In this document: positions 17,465 through 26,312 of the stretch, in pieces
Layout of the letters: each line of letters opens with the position of its first letter
Numbering within the stretch: position 1 is the first letter of the stretch
NCBI RefSeq assembly: GCF_002177135.1
Contig: NZ_MWPH01000004.1
Span: 62,001-126,000, forward strand
Direction: 5' to 3'
Origin: Natronolimnobius baerhuensis
GTDB lineage: Archaea; Halobacteriota; Halobacteria; Halobacteriales; Natrialbaceae
DNA length: 64,000 nucleotides
Program-made: the position numbers and the translations under genes
The notes under the pieces: generated by a model
Seen by the model: the letters and a program-made list of their open reading frames with translations, nothing else
Database searches by the model: none
Told to the model about the DNA's origin: nothing

Positions 17465-17864
17465 CTATAGTAGCCACTGCACGTCACTGCACACCTGATC
17501 GCCAGACGGATGCGCGGTTCGGAACGAGTACGCGGTTCGGAGCGAGTACGCGGTTCGGAGCGAGTACGCGGTTCGGAACGAGTACGCGGTTCGGAGCGAA
17601 CGGAGTGAGTGAGAACCGCGGAAAAGCGAACGGGGAGGAACGACCCGTGAGCGAACGGAGTGAGTGAGAACCGCGGAAAAGCGAACGGGGAGGAACGACC
17701 CGTGAGCGAACGGAGTGAGCGAGAACCGCGGCAAAGTGAATAGTGCGAGACCGGCGGTCTCGCATACCATGCGAACGGCGCGTTGCGCCGTGAGCAGACG
17801 GGGAGGCACGACCCGTGAGCAGGTTCGGCAATCAGTGTGTCACTCGTTGCAGTTGCTACTATAG
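17465..17864. repeat. palindromic CTATAG element, copy E (400 bp) with tandem cassettes
   Basis: Outer ends are CTATAGTAGCCACTGCACG and GTTGCAGTTGCTACTATAG; the inner stem is CTGATCGCC/GGCAATCAG with mismatch. The loop carries four 18-bp tandem units at 17513-17584 (CGCGGTTCGGAACGAGTA and variants). Then follow two full 55-bp units at 17594-17648 and 17649-17703 and a partial third. Each 55-bp unit contains a GCGGTTC/GAACCGC pair. Further GGCGCG/CGCGCC-like and GAGACCG/CGGTCTC hairpins follow. It lies between the SDR gene and the GH2 remnant, whose sequence begins within 10 bases of the element end. Confidence 0.88.
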
Positions 17865-17873
17865 ATCGCCGGC

Positions 17874-18029
17874 ATGTCACTATGGATTCTGTGTAACTTC
17901 CGGACAGCCAGGCGCCAGGGCGGCTACCAGCGAGGCTACAACCGCACAGGTGTCGTCGACCAACACGGCCGCAAAAAGCAGGCGTTCCACGTCCTGGGGA
18001 CGTTCTACCAGCAAAAGCGAGCCGAATAA
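17874..18029 (+). pseudogene. C-terminal remnant of a GH2 glycosidase
   Basis: The frame reads MSLWILCNFRTARRQGGYQR then GYNRTGVVDQHGRKKQAFHV and LGTFYQQKRAE before a stop. The W-I-L-x-x-FRT-x-RR run and the NRxGVVD...KKQAFxVL run are the end of the catalytic barrel of family 2 glycosidases (beta-galactosidase/beta-glucuronidase). Over 500 N-terminal residues, including both catalytic glutamates, are missing, and element E sits exactly at the break. A beta-glucuronidase would fit the hexuronate theme of its neighbours. Confidence 0.65.
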
Positions 18030-18673
18030 GATCTCTCATCCGTGAGACGCGCAGTCTACCCCCACTCGACTGGTCGTAAGCACTCGCGTTTCGGACTGTC
18101 CACTCTCACATGCGTTTTCACCGTTTGTGCCGCTCGAGGCGAGTCTATAACGCTTTCCAAGAGCGCGACCACGCTTTGCTCTACAGCATCGAACAGCAGC
18201 GGCGCGTCAGCAACGCAGTCTGGACAGTCACTCGAGTCCTCACTACTCGAGTGTGCTGGTGGAACGGCTTGCAAACGCTAGCCTGACTGGAGTCGTTGTT
18301 CTCCCTGGTCGAATCTCTCTTTACAACCCCTCTCGAGGGGAACAATCGGCCGCTCGAGTGTTCGAAACGGAGAGTGTCGGTTCGACACCACAGGATTATT
18401 TACGACAGTACTTCCGTAATCTATGATCGCGGACGATGAATCCAGCACCGCCGTGTGTAACTCATCACCAGTGTGTTCGAGAGGAACGAACAGTACGGCG
18501 GGAGCCAGTGAAACAGACTGGTATCAGTCACCGACAGATCGACCGCAGGGAAGCACGGACTCGACTCGAGGAATTGTACCTACAGACCGTCTAAAACGTG
18601 TGTCGAGCAGTCTCGGCCGCCCACCTCGCTCGCCGAACAGAATCACTGTGTGCCCGGAGCGTCAGTAACCTGT
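18030..18673. other. decayed gene-poor stretch
   Basis: No intact gene. Several short frames have biased Ser/Thr/Arg composition. A TATA-like GGATTATTTACG occurs at 18392-18403 with an ATG at 18423, but the 79 codons that follow resemble nothing I know. Confidence 0.4.
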
Positions 18674-18772
18674 ATGGTACAGCCAGCAGTAGTAGTACCG
18701 CCAGAACCGGACGACCGATGGACACTTGCCACGCAACTGGGCGTCACGGACGCCGTGATCCACCCACTCGAG
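18674..18772 (+). pseudogene. possible N-terminal remnant of mannonate dehydratase
   Basis: The frame starts MVQPAVVVPPEPDDRWTLAT and continues QLGVTDAVIHPLE. This resembles the beginning of haloarchaeal mannonate dehydratase-like TIM-barrel enzymes (PPEPDxRWTLAKQxGV..AVIH). After residue 33 similarity stops and the sequence becomes AT-rich. The assignment is from memory of the family and is uncertain, but it agrees with the uronate isomerase and SDR upstream. Confidence 0.4.
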
Positions 18773-19135
18773 ACTGCTGGTAGGACTGTCTCCAACGTTG
18801 GCCACAATGCGACCGTACTCACAGAATGCTCGTTATTAAATAATACATTGTATTCAGATATATCTGGCTACATTTGGGAACCATCAACTGTGAGAGACAC
18901 TCTCCCAGCTTGAGCGCCATCGCTGATTCTCTTACTAACATATTTCACTTGGCCGATAAAGCCTCGATATTGCTGTGGAGGTCACTGACTCGTCGGATCT
19001 GTTTTAGTCAATTGGCAATGCGAGTGAGAACCATATTTCTGTTCGGAGATGCTATCTGAATACAGATATGATTGACTATTGATTCTGTATCTTATAGGTT
19101 TGGCAAGCACCTAACGGGAGGAACGCTCGAGTCGG
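18773..19135. other. AT-rich gene-free stretch
   Basis: No gene recognised. Several TATA-like words occur (TTATTAAATAATAC near 18833). It separates the pseudogene field from the hut region. Confidence 0.4.
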
Positions 19136-19801
19136 TCACTTGGTGTTCAATCCAAGATCTTGGACGGAGGGGAGAGACCATCCGTAGGTTACGGCGATCA
19201 GCCGGGTGAGGACGGTGACGGCAGCACAGGTCGCCGCTGCGGTGGCGCTTGCGCCTCCGAGACTATCGACGACGAAGTATGAGGTTCCACCGAGGACCGC
19301 ACAACTTGCGTAGAAATCGTCAAAGAGGATGAACGGGGCACGATCCAACAGGATATCGGCGACTGCACCGCCACCGGCGGCGTTAATCGTCGCAATCGCG
19401 ACGACCCCAATCGCTGAAATACCCGCTTCAGTTGCGACGATTGCCCCGGTGGTCGCAAACGCGGCGAGTCCAATCGCGTCCGAAATCAGCGTGATCGGAT
19501 GCGTATCTGGCTCGGTCAACACAGCGCTCAGCACAATCGCTAAGCCGACGCCGAACAGTCCGAGCGCGATTTCAATCGGGAGTTGCAACGCCAGCGGGAC
19601 ACGGTTGACGAGGAGGTCCCGTGTGACGCCGCCAGCGAACGCCATCGCCAGTCCGACGATAGCGATTCCAAACACGTCGAACTCTTCGCGGATCGCCTTC
19701 GACGACCCCACGAGCGCGAACGCAATTAGCCCGATGGTGTTCATGACGGCAAACGGGTCGCCAAAGAGCGTTACGAGAAGGTCCTGACTCACTATGGTCA
19801 C
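19136..19801 (-). CDS. TRIC/UPF0126 family cation channel-like membrane protein
   Basis: A 221-residue protein with seven membrane spans, of the prokaryotic trimeric intracellular cation channel family. The two-fold internal repeat shows in the paired glycine motifs AFAGGVTRDLLVNRVPLA and NAAGGGAVADILLDRAPF. Family members conduct monovalent cations. The GTG at 19801 is taken; a GTG nine bases later is as likely. It is downstream of hutI on the same strand, 111 bases away, in the place where hutH is often found in other haloarchaea. Confidence 0.88.
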   Translation of the reverse strand: MTIVSQDLLVTLFGDPFAVMNTIGLIAFALVGSSKAIREEFDVFGIAIVGLAMAFAGGVTRDLLVNRVPLALQLPIEIALGLFGVGLAIVLSAVLTEPDTHPITLISDAIGLAAFATTGAIVATEAGISAIGVVAIATINAAGGGAVADILLDRAPFILFDDFYASCAVLGGTSYFVVDSLGGASATAAATCAAVTVLTRLIAVTYGWSLPSVQDLGLNTK

Positions 19802-19912
19802 TTACGAACGCCCCTGTATTGAGCGCTCTGCTCTGTCTCGAGCGAGCTTATCGGTTCCTCCCAGAGTGTTATCGGTCCACGCCGAAAGACACGAAGCCGG
19901 TGAATTCCCACT

Positions 19913-21226
19913 TCACTCGCTGCTCTTGGACGAGGATCTCGCGCTAGCGTTTCTCTCGCTGACGACCTCGCCGTCTTTGAGAACCGATCCGACGACACGC
20001 TCGTCGTACCGATACGGCAGGTGTCGGTACGAAGGTGCCTCGAGGACGACCACATCGGCCGGCGTGCCGACCTCGAGTGTGCCTGTGCCATCGAATCGAT
20101 TGATCGCGGCGGCCGCCCGGTCGGTGATGCCACGGAGTGCTTCGCCGGGTGTCAGTCCCATTCCGACGCAGGCAAGCGTCGCCGTGAAGCCCTGTCGTTT
20201 TGCGTAGCAGTTCGGATTGAAATCGCTCCCGAGTGCCGGAATGGCGTTTCGCTCGCGATAGGGCTCGAGGTCGGGATACTCACCGCCGAGGCCGAACGCC
20301 GTCCCAGGTAAGAGCACCGGCGTGACGTCGGCCTCAAGCAGCGTGTCGATATCGTCCGGCGTCGACTGGAGCAGGTGGTCAGCGCTTGCCGCCGAGACTG
20401 CTGCCGCCACCTTCGAGCCACCGAGGTTTTCGAACTCGTCGATGTGGAGTTTCGGCGTCAATCCGTGGTCTGTGCCTGCCTCGAGTATCTCACGAGACTG
20501 GTTAGCGGAGAAGACGTCCGCCTCACAGAAGACGTCGCAGAACTCGGCGACGCCCTGTTGTTCGACGGCGGGGAACTGGTCCTCGATGACGGACGTGGTG
20601 TACTCCTCAGCGTCAGTGTCGTCGGGAACGGCGTGTGCGCCCATGAACGTGGCGACGATGTCGATTGGGTGGCGCTCGTCGGCGCGGCCAATTGCCGCGA
20701 GGAGTTTCAGTTCGGTCTCGGTATCGAGTCCGTAGCCGGATTTGATCTCGAGGGTGGTCGTCCCAGCCGCAAGCATCGTGTCGAGTCGCTCGAGCAGGCT
20801 GTCCGTGAGTTCGTCTTCGCTCGCCTCGCGAACGGCTCGGACGGTGCGGAGAATGCCGCCGCCGTCGGCGAGAATTTCCTGGTAGCTCGTGCCGCGGAGT
20901 TTGGCTTCGAACTCGTCCGAGCGGTCACCTGCGAAGACCGCGTGCGTGTGCGGGTCGACAAAGCCCGGCAACACACACTTCCCGCTCGCATCGAGTGCTT
21001 CGTCTGCGTTGTCGATTGGATACTCTCGAGTGAGCTCATCGCTCGAGCCGACGGCAGCGACCTCGCCGTCCTCGAGGACGACTGCTGCATCGGGCAGTAC
21101 GGAGAGGACGGGACCGTCGGGCGGGCCGCCGGAGCCGTTGGGGGTCGTTCCCGCCGCGTCGGTTTCCGCACTGTTCGCGGGTCCAGTAACCAGTTCGTTC
21201 GCGTTGTAGATGACCGTGTAGCTCAT
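19913..21226 (-). CDS. hutI: imidazolonepropionase HutI
   Basis: A 437-residue cytoplasmic amidohydrolase that opens imidazolone propionate to N-formimino-glutamate, the third step of histidine degradation. The metal-site motif VDPHTHAVFAGDR, the later DVFCEADVF and HIDEFENLGG, and LGSDFNPNCY near the C-terminus are all present. An insertion rich in Gly/Pro/Ala (residues about 20-40) is a haloarchaeal variation. The start overlaps the stop of hutG by four bases, so translation is coupled. Confidence 0.96.
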   Translation of the reverse strand: MSYTVIYNANELVTGPANSAETDAAGTTPNGSGGPPDGPVLSVLPDAAVVLEDGEVAAVGSSDELTREYPIDNADEALDASGKCVLPGFVDPHTHAVFAGDRSDEFEAKLRGTSYQEILADGGGILRTVRAVREASEDELTDSLLERLDTMLAAGTTTLEIKSGYGLDTETELKLLAAIGRADERHPIDIVATFMGAHAVPDDTDAEEYTTSVIEDQFPAVEQQGVAEFCDVFCEADVFSANQSREILEAGTDHGLTPKLHIDEFENLGGSKVAAAVSAASADHLLQSTPDDIDTLLEADVTPVLLPGTAFGLGGEYPDLEPYRERNAIPALGSDFNPNCYAKRQGFTATLACVGMGLTPGEALRGITDRAAAAINRFDGTGTLEVGTPADVVVLEAPSYRHLPYRYDERVVGSVLKDGEVVSERNASARSSSKSSE

Positions 21227-22197
21227 GATTCACCCTCCAGATAGCCGGTGATCGCGTGAGCGACCGTCCGCGCGGCGGCGTCGACAGTGCGACCGTCTGT
21301 ATCTAACGACGGCGCACACTCGACGACTTCGACGCCGGCGAGTCGGTCGTCAGCGGCGAGTTTCCGTACTGCGGCGAACAGTTCGCGGGTCGTCAGCCCG
21401 CCCGGTGTCGGCGCACTCACGCCCGGTGCGGCACTCGCCTCGAGGACGTCACAGTCGACGCTCAGGTAGAGTGTGTCGACATCCTCGAGTGCATCCTGTA
21501 CCGTCTCGACGACAGCGCGTGGGCCGTCTGCGAATGCGTCTGCCGGAACAATCCGTCCTCCCTGCTTGCGGACGTACTCGATGTAGGCGCTCGAGGTTTC
21601 GAAATGTCGTGCTCCGACGGCGACGTACGTCTCGAGACCAGCCTCGTGCAACTGTCGGTATGGGGTTCCGCTCGTTGGGCCGTCTCGCACCTCGCGACAG
21701 TCGAGGTGGGCGTCGAAGTTGACGACTGCGACGTTGCCTTCGGACTCGAGCAACGGCGCGACGTTCCCGTAGGTCAGCGAGTTATCGCCGCCCAGAAACA
21801 CCGGGAGCGGTCCCAAGTCGTGGATCTCTGTGGCAACATCTCGGACGTGACTCTGGACGTCGGCGACATTCGTCTCCGGCAACTCGAGGTCGCCAAGGTC
21901 ACAGATTGCTGTGCTCGAGTCGCTGTCGACGACTGTCTCCTCGATCCCCGTTCCGCCAGCCGACAGGTGCGCCGTCTTCGTGGCCGCGAGCGAGCGACGG
22001 ATCTCGAGGGGGCCTTCTCGCGTCCCTTTGCGGCCAATCACCGCGCCGTCGTAGGGTTCGCCCACGAGGGCGACTGCCGCATCCGTCGCGTCTTCGAACT
22101 CGCTAGCTGTGACGATATCGCCGAACTGCCGGTCGTTCGGGTCGCTCGAGGGGCCGGTCCATCCCTCCCAGTCGGGATGTGCAATTGCTCGAGTCAT
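21223..22197 (-). CDS. hutG: formimidoylglutamase HutG (arginase fold)
   Basis: A 324-residue ureohydrolase that releases formamide from N-formimino-glutamate. The binuclear manganese motifs are present: [18 protein letters not shown] and [14 protein letters not shown]. The overlap with hutU (four bases) and hutI (four bases) marks it as the middle gene of a tightly coupled operon hutU-hutG-hutI. Confidence 0.96.
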   Translation of the reverse strand: MTRAIAHPDWEGWTGPSSDPNDRQFGDIVTASEFEDATDAAVALVGEPYDGAVIGRKGTREGPLEIRRSLAATKTAHLSAGGTGIEETVVDSDSSTAICDLGDLELPETNVADVQSHVRDVATEIHDLGPLPVFLGGDNSLTYGNVAPLLESEGNVAVVNFDAHLDCREVRDGPTSGTPYRQLHEAGLETYVAVGARHFETSSAYIEYVRKQGGRIVPADAFADGPRAVVETVQDALEDVDTLYLSVDCDVLEASAAPGVSAPTPGGLTTRELFAAVRKLAADDRLAGVEVVECAPSLDTDGRTVDAAARTVAHAITGYLEGES

Positions 22198-23915
22198 TCG
22201 TCGTACATTGGAATCCGAACGTTCGAGTGGGCTGCTTCGTCCAGTGCCTCCTCGTAGCCTGCATCGGCGTGACGAATGACGCCCATGCCGGGGTCCGTCG
22301 TGAAGACGGCTGCTGCCTTCTCGGCAGCAAGGTCCGTGCCGTCGAGGACGACGTGGTTGTTCGTATGCAGCGAGTTTCCGATGCCGACGCCGCCGCCGTC
22401 GTGGACGCTGACGATGTCAGCGCCGCCGGCGCAGTTGACCAGCGCGTTGAGAATCGGCCAGTCGGCGACGGCGTCGGTGCCGTCTTTCATCGCTTCGGTC
22501 TCCCGATTCGGACTGGCGACGCTGCCCGCATCGAGGTGATCTCGAGTGACAACGATTGGGGCCGAAATCTCACCCTCGGCGACGAGTTCGTTGATCCGGA
22601 GCGCGAAGCGAGCGCGCTCAGTATGTTCCTCGCTGTCGGTCGCGTACCCGAGCCAACAGACTCGACTGGGGAGTCCCTGGAACTGTACCTGTTCCTGTGC
22701 GAGGTCGATCCAGCGACGCAGGTGGTCTTTCTCGGGGAACAACTCGAGGACGGCTTCGTCGGTCCGGTGGATGTCGGCGGGATCACCCGAGAGCGCGGCC
22801 CACCGGAACGGTCCCTTGCCGCGACAGAACTGCGGGCGGATGTAGGCGGGGACGAAGCCTGGAAAGTCGAAGGCATCGTCCATTCCGCGGTGGTCCTGAA
22901 CCTGTCCGCGGATGTTGTTACCGTACTCGAAGGCGATTGCACCTCGCTCCTGTAACTCGAGGATCGCGTCGACGTGGCGTTCCATCGTATCCAGGCTCGC
23001 CTCGAGATAGGCGTCAGGGTCGTCCGCGCGCAACTCGTCGGCTTCCTCGACCGTGTAGCCATCAGGGTAGTAGCCCTCGAGTGCGTCGTGGGCGCTCGTC
23101 TGGTCGGTGACCACGTCCGGAACGTAGCCCTGCTCGAGCATGGTCTCGAGGAGTTCGGCTGCGTTGACGTGGACGCCGACGCTGTAGGGCTCGCCAGCCT
23201 CGCGGGCGTCTTCTGCGCGGTCGATGGCGTCTTCGATGTCGTCGGCCTTTTCCATGCAGTAGCCGGTGTCGATGCGCCGGTCGATTCGTTCCTCGTCAAC
23301 TTCGGCGGCGATACAGACGCCCTGATTCATCGTCACCGCAAGCGGCTGTGCACCGCCCATGCCACCGAGACCGGCGGTGACGACCGTCTTCCCGGTGAGG
23401 TCGCCGTCGTAATGCTGTCGAGCGAGTTCGGCCAGCGTCTCGAACGTTCCCTGAATAATCCCTTGAGTGCCAATGTAGGCCCACGAGCCGGCGGTCATCT
23501 GGCCATACATGATCTTCCCTTCGGCCTCGAGTTCGTGGAAGTGATCCCAGTTATCCCAGTTGCCGACCAGGTTGGAGTTCGCGATTAACACCCGCGGCGC
23601 GCGCTCGTGCGTTCGAAACCGTCCGACTGGCTTGCCCGACTGTACCAACAACGTCTCGTCGTCCGCGAGCGAGCGCAGTTCCGAGAGAATCGCGTCGTAG
23701 GCGTCCCACGACCGCGCCGCCCGCCCGGTGCCGCCGTAGACAACCAATTCCTCCGGCTTCTCTGCAACCTCCGGGTCGAGATTGTTGTTGAGCATCCGTA
23801 GCGCCGCTTCCTGTCGCCAGCCCTCACACTCGAGGTCGGCTCCAGTCGGCGCGCCCTGGTACTCCTCCCACTGCTCGCTCGGTTCGCCGTCGCCGAGAGT
23901 CGAATCAGTTCCCAT
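22194..23915 (-). CDS. hutU: urocanate hydratase HutU
   Basis: A 573-residue NAD-dependent enzyme, near the normal 550-570, converting urocanate to imidazolone propionate. Hallmarks are [18 protein letters not shown], the nucleotide site [35 protein letters not shown] and DGSxAVADWP-like [18 protein letters not shown] at 23915 (MGTDSTLG) begins 26 bases after a TATA-like GGTATTACTTC on the minus strand, so the transcript is probably leaderless. The long upstream frame crosses the divergent promoter and is not coding. Confidence 0.96.
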   Translation of the reverse strand: MGTDSTLGDGEPSEQWEEYQGAPTGADLECEGWRQEAALRMLNNNLDPEVAEKPEELVVYGGTGRAARSWDAYDAILSELRSLADDETLLVQSGKPVGRFRTHERAPRVLIANSNLVGNWDNWDHFHELEAEGKIMYGQMTAGSWAYIGTQGIIQGTFETLAELARQHYDGDLTGKTVVTAGLGGMGGAQPLAVTMNQGVCIAAEVDEERIDRRIDTGYCMEKADDIEDAIDRAEDAREAGEPYSVGVHVNAAELLETMLEQGYVPDVVTDQTSAHDALEGYYPDGYTVEEADELRADDPDAYLEASLDTMERHVDAILELQERGAIAFEYGNNIRGQVQDHRGMDDAFDFPGFVPAYIRPQFCRGKGPFRWAALSGDPADIHRTDEAVLELFPEKDHLRRWIDLAQEQVQFQGLPSRVCWLGYATDSEEHTERARFALRINELVAEGEISAPIVVTRDHLDAGSVASPNRETEAMKDGTDAVADWPILNALVNCAGGADIVSVHDGGGVGIGNSLHTNNHVVLDGTDLAAEKAAAVFTTDPGMGVIRHADAGYEEALDEAAHSNVRIPMYDE

Positions 23916-23936
23916 GTGACAGAGAACCACGCGACG

Positions 23937-23978
23937 AAGTAATACCGACGGTGTTCCGTTCGGAATAGGTTTTATATA
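23937..23978. promoter_or_regulatory. divergent hut promoter with palindromic operator candidate
   Basis: The minus-strand TATA GGTATTAC (23937-23945) serves hutU; the plus-strand TATA TTTATATA (23971-23978) serves the regulator at 24000 (ATG 27-28 bases on). Between them lies the perfect dyad TTCCG-TT-CGGAA at 23954-23965. A protein bound there would touch both promoters; the regulator itself is the obvious candidate. Confidence 0.55.
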
Positions 23979-23999
23979 CGCCATCTGTGTACAGCCGCT

Positions 24000-24650
24000 A
24001 TGTACGAGGCGACATTCTCGATTACAGACTCGAGTGCTTACACTGGGCCGACCGGTGATGCGGACTGCCGGATCGAACTCTGGTGTAACGACCACACGGA
24101 CCTGCTCTACATCTCCGGCACCGAAATCGAGCCCCTGTTAGCCCAGATTCGATCTGACATCGGCATCGAGACCGAACTACGCCGCGACGAAGAAGCCGTC
24201 GTCATCACGAGTTCGTGTCTCAAAGAGCACGAGGTGACCCACATCGAACGCTACCTGCAGGCGTACAACTGCCTCCTCTTGCCGCCGCTCCGATACGAAA
24301 ACGGCGCAAAACAGTGTCGAATCCTCGCACTCGAGTCGGCAAATCTCACTGACCTCTATGCGGAGCTGGTCGCGGACGGCTTCGAGATCGACGTCCGAGC
24401 GAAACGTGAGATCAGCACGCCGGTCCAGTCGACCCCGCTTTTGACCCTCGATGACGTCTTGCCGGAACTCACTGAACGCCAGCGAGATGTCCTCACGCTA
24501 GCGGTGGAGTGGGGATATTACGACCTTCCTCGAGAGACAACGACGGCGGACCTCGCCGACGAAATTGGGGTCAGCCGGCGGACGGTAGAAGATCATCTCC
24601 GACGTGCTGAACGAAAGTTGCTCACGTCGCTCGTTTCATATCTGTACTGA
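24000..24650 (+). CDS. Bat-type HTH-10 regulator, probable hut regulator
   Basis: A 216-residue DNA-binding protein. The first 140 residues are the mixed alpha/beta sensor region usual in this family. The C-terminus is the HTH-10 domain: [20 protein letters not shown], then [20 protein letters not shown] and RRAERKLL. It is divergent from hutU with 84 bases between the starts, which suggests it controls the hut operon and itself. It converges on the YjiH-type transporter gene. Confidence 0.9.
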   Translation: MYEATFSITDSSAYTGPTGDADCRIELWCNDHTDLLYISGTEIEPLLAQIRSDIGIETELRRDEEAVVITSSCLKEHEVTHIERYLQAYNCLLLPPLRYENGAKQCRILALESANLTDLYAELVADGFEIDVRAKREISTPVQSTPLLTLDDVLPELTERQRDVLTLAVEWGYYDLPRETTTADLADEIGVSRRTVEDHLRRAERKLLTSLVSYLY

Positions 24651-24672
24651 AAGCGTCGGGATGGATGTCCGA

Positions 24673-26142
24673 TTAGAGCAGGCCAAGCGCTGCAACCGCG
24701 TGCGTGATCACCGTGATGACCGGGATCAGGATGATCGTCCGCATGACGAACAACAAGACGAGGTCGCGGAATCGGATCGGAATGTCGCTAAACATATCCA
24801 TCATCATCGGCGCGGTCGCAGAGAAGAAGATCAACTGCGAAATCGATAGCAGGGCGATGAAGAAGCGTGCCATCGCCTCGGCTTCGGCGACCAGCAGCGC
24901 CGGAATGAACATCTCGGTGATCCCGATGATCGACGCCGGGGCAACGATTTCGGCGTCAGGAATGCCAAGGAGTTCGAAGACCGGAATCAACGGCTGTGAG
25001 ATAATATCGAACGTTGGCGTGTACTCGGCGACGATGACGGCTGCGAGACCAATCGACAGAATCGTCCCGAGGATGAGAATCGTGAGTTTGATGCCATCGA
25101 TAAAGCCACGAACCGACGCCCCGACGATTGTTCCACCCTCCTCTGCCTTCGTGACCGCCTCGGAGAGTCCGAACCGGAAGTAATCGCCCGGAGAGCCCCG
25201 GAACGGCGTCTCGGGATTCGGTTCGGCGACGTACTCCTCAGGGACTCTACTCAGCGGTGGAATACGGACCAAAATTGCAGCCGTCACCGCGATACAGAGC
25301 AGATACGAGAGGAAGATGACCGGAAAGAGCTCGAGCAGGTCGACTGTCGCGGCCACGACGCCGACGAATCCAATCGAAACGGTCGCAAAACACGTACTGA
25401 TGATGTAGACGTCGCGCTTGGAATACTCACCGCGGTCGAAGACGTTTCGCGTCACGTAGAGGCCGACGCTGTAAGATCCGACCCACGAGGCGACGCTGTC
25501 GAGTGCCGACCGCCCCGGAATCTTGAACAACGGCCGCATGATCGGCCGAGCCATCGTCCCGACGAACTCGAGGCCGCCCAGTTCGACGAAGAGGTTGATG
25601 AAGATGGCACCGATTGGGATGATGACCGCGACGCTGAGGATGAGCGTGCCCCAGACGAGGCCGCCGGTACTCGGGCCGATCAGCCACTCGGGGCCGACCT
25701 CGAGGAACAACACCGGCGCGAGTACGGCACCAGCGACACGGAAGAACCAGAAGGGTGTCGACGTCTCCCAGTAGGGCAGCGCCAGCTGTGTCGTGAGACT
25801 GTCGCTGATTGAGACGGCGCCACGTTTTCGAAGCTCAGCGAGTGTGGTCAACAGCCCACCCGAGATAATGAGTGCAAGCGCGTAGGCTCCCGCAAACGTC
25901 GGATACGTTCCCGTAATCCAGCTGACGACAATATCGAACGGGACCGTTATCTGGCCGTCCCAGGGGACGGGGACGAGAAAGAAGAAAAACCCGATCAGAA
26001 ACGCAACCACGAACTTCGACACCGGTCCCCCTCTGATTTCAGTAAGATCGATGTCCTCGAGTGTCTTCGTCTCAGGTTCCGTTTCGACTCGTTTTGTTTC
26101 CTGTTCGTCCCGTGACCACGCCGCTTCGTCGAACATAGTCAT
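24673..26142 (-). CDS. YjiH family transporter-like membrane protein (Gate domains)
   Basis: A 489-residue polytopic membrane protein with about 10-11 spans. Nucleoside-recognition (Gate) segments are visible, for example VASWVGSYSVGLYVTRNVFD and FIPALLVAEAEAMARFFIA. The first 40 residues are acidic and cytoplasmic. YjiH homologues often sit beside histidine utilisation genes, so uptake of histidine or urocanate is a fair guess but not shown by sequence. ATG at 26142; a second ATG at 26136. The upstream region has a TATA box near 26192-26202 and two tandem 10-base repeats. Confidence 0.85.
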   Translation of the reverse strand: MTMFDEAAWSRDEQETKRVETEPETKTLEDIDLTEIRGGPVSKFVVAFLIGFFFFLVPVPWDGQITVPFDIVVSWITGTYPTFAGAYALALIISGGLLTTLAELRKRGAVSISDSLTTQLALPYWETSTPFWFFRVAGAVLAPVLFLEVGPEWLIGPSTGGLVWGTLILSVAVIIPIGAIFINLFVELGGLEFVGTMARPIMRPLFKIPGRSALDSVASWVGSYSVGLYVTRNVFDRGEYSKRDVYIISTCFATVSIGFVGVVAATVDLLELFPVIFLSYLLCIAVTAAILVRIPPLSRVPEEYVAEPNPETPFRGSPGDYFRFGLSEAVTKAEEGGTIVGASVRGFIDGIKLTILILGTILSIGLAAVIVAEYTPTFDIISQPLIPVFELLGIPDAEIVAPASIIGITEMFIPALLVAEAEAMARFFIALLSISQLIFFSATAPMMMDMFSDIPIRFRDLVLLFVMRTIILIPVITVITHAVAALGLL

Positions 26143-26165
26143 ACTGTGGGGTGCCCGCTAACAAG

Positions 26166-26185
26166 TGCCATATGGTGCCACATGG
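26166..26185 (-). promoter_or_regulatory. tandem 10-base repeat, operator candidate of the YjiH gene
   Basis: TGCCATATGG is followed directly by TGCCACATGG. The pair lies where transcription should begin, about 20 bases after the minus-strand TATA box TTATTATAAATC at 26192-26203. Confidence 0.35.
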
Positions 26186-26312
26186 TGGGTGATTTATAAT
26201 AAACTAGTACTCAGCTCAGCCATACGCCCACTTCATTCAGCCATGGGCCATTCGCTCGAGCGTTCGGTATCCATACCAGACAGGACTTAGTCGTGGAGTC
26301 TCTTTCTCCGAT

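Noticed and set aside
17513-17735. Tandem repeats considered as a CRISPR array
   Set aside because: The units are directly adjacent or near-identical throughout, with no unique spacers and no cas genes nearby.
17484-17831. Open frames that translate the tandem repeats (FGTSTR-like and FRGSHSLRSL-like peptides)
   Set aside because: They exist only because the repeat periods, 18 and 55 bp, keep frames open; there is no promoter and all six frames look alike.
18423-18661. 79-codon frame after a TATA-like box
   Set aside because: Ser/Thr/Arg-rich peptide with no match; other frames of the same stretch are equally open, so I treat it as decayed spacer.
20375-21244. A 289-codon plus-strand frame across hutI
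   Set aside because: It is the antisense of an intact hutI with normal high-GC third positions; long antisense frames are expected in such DNA.
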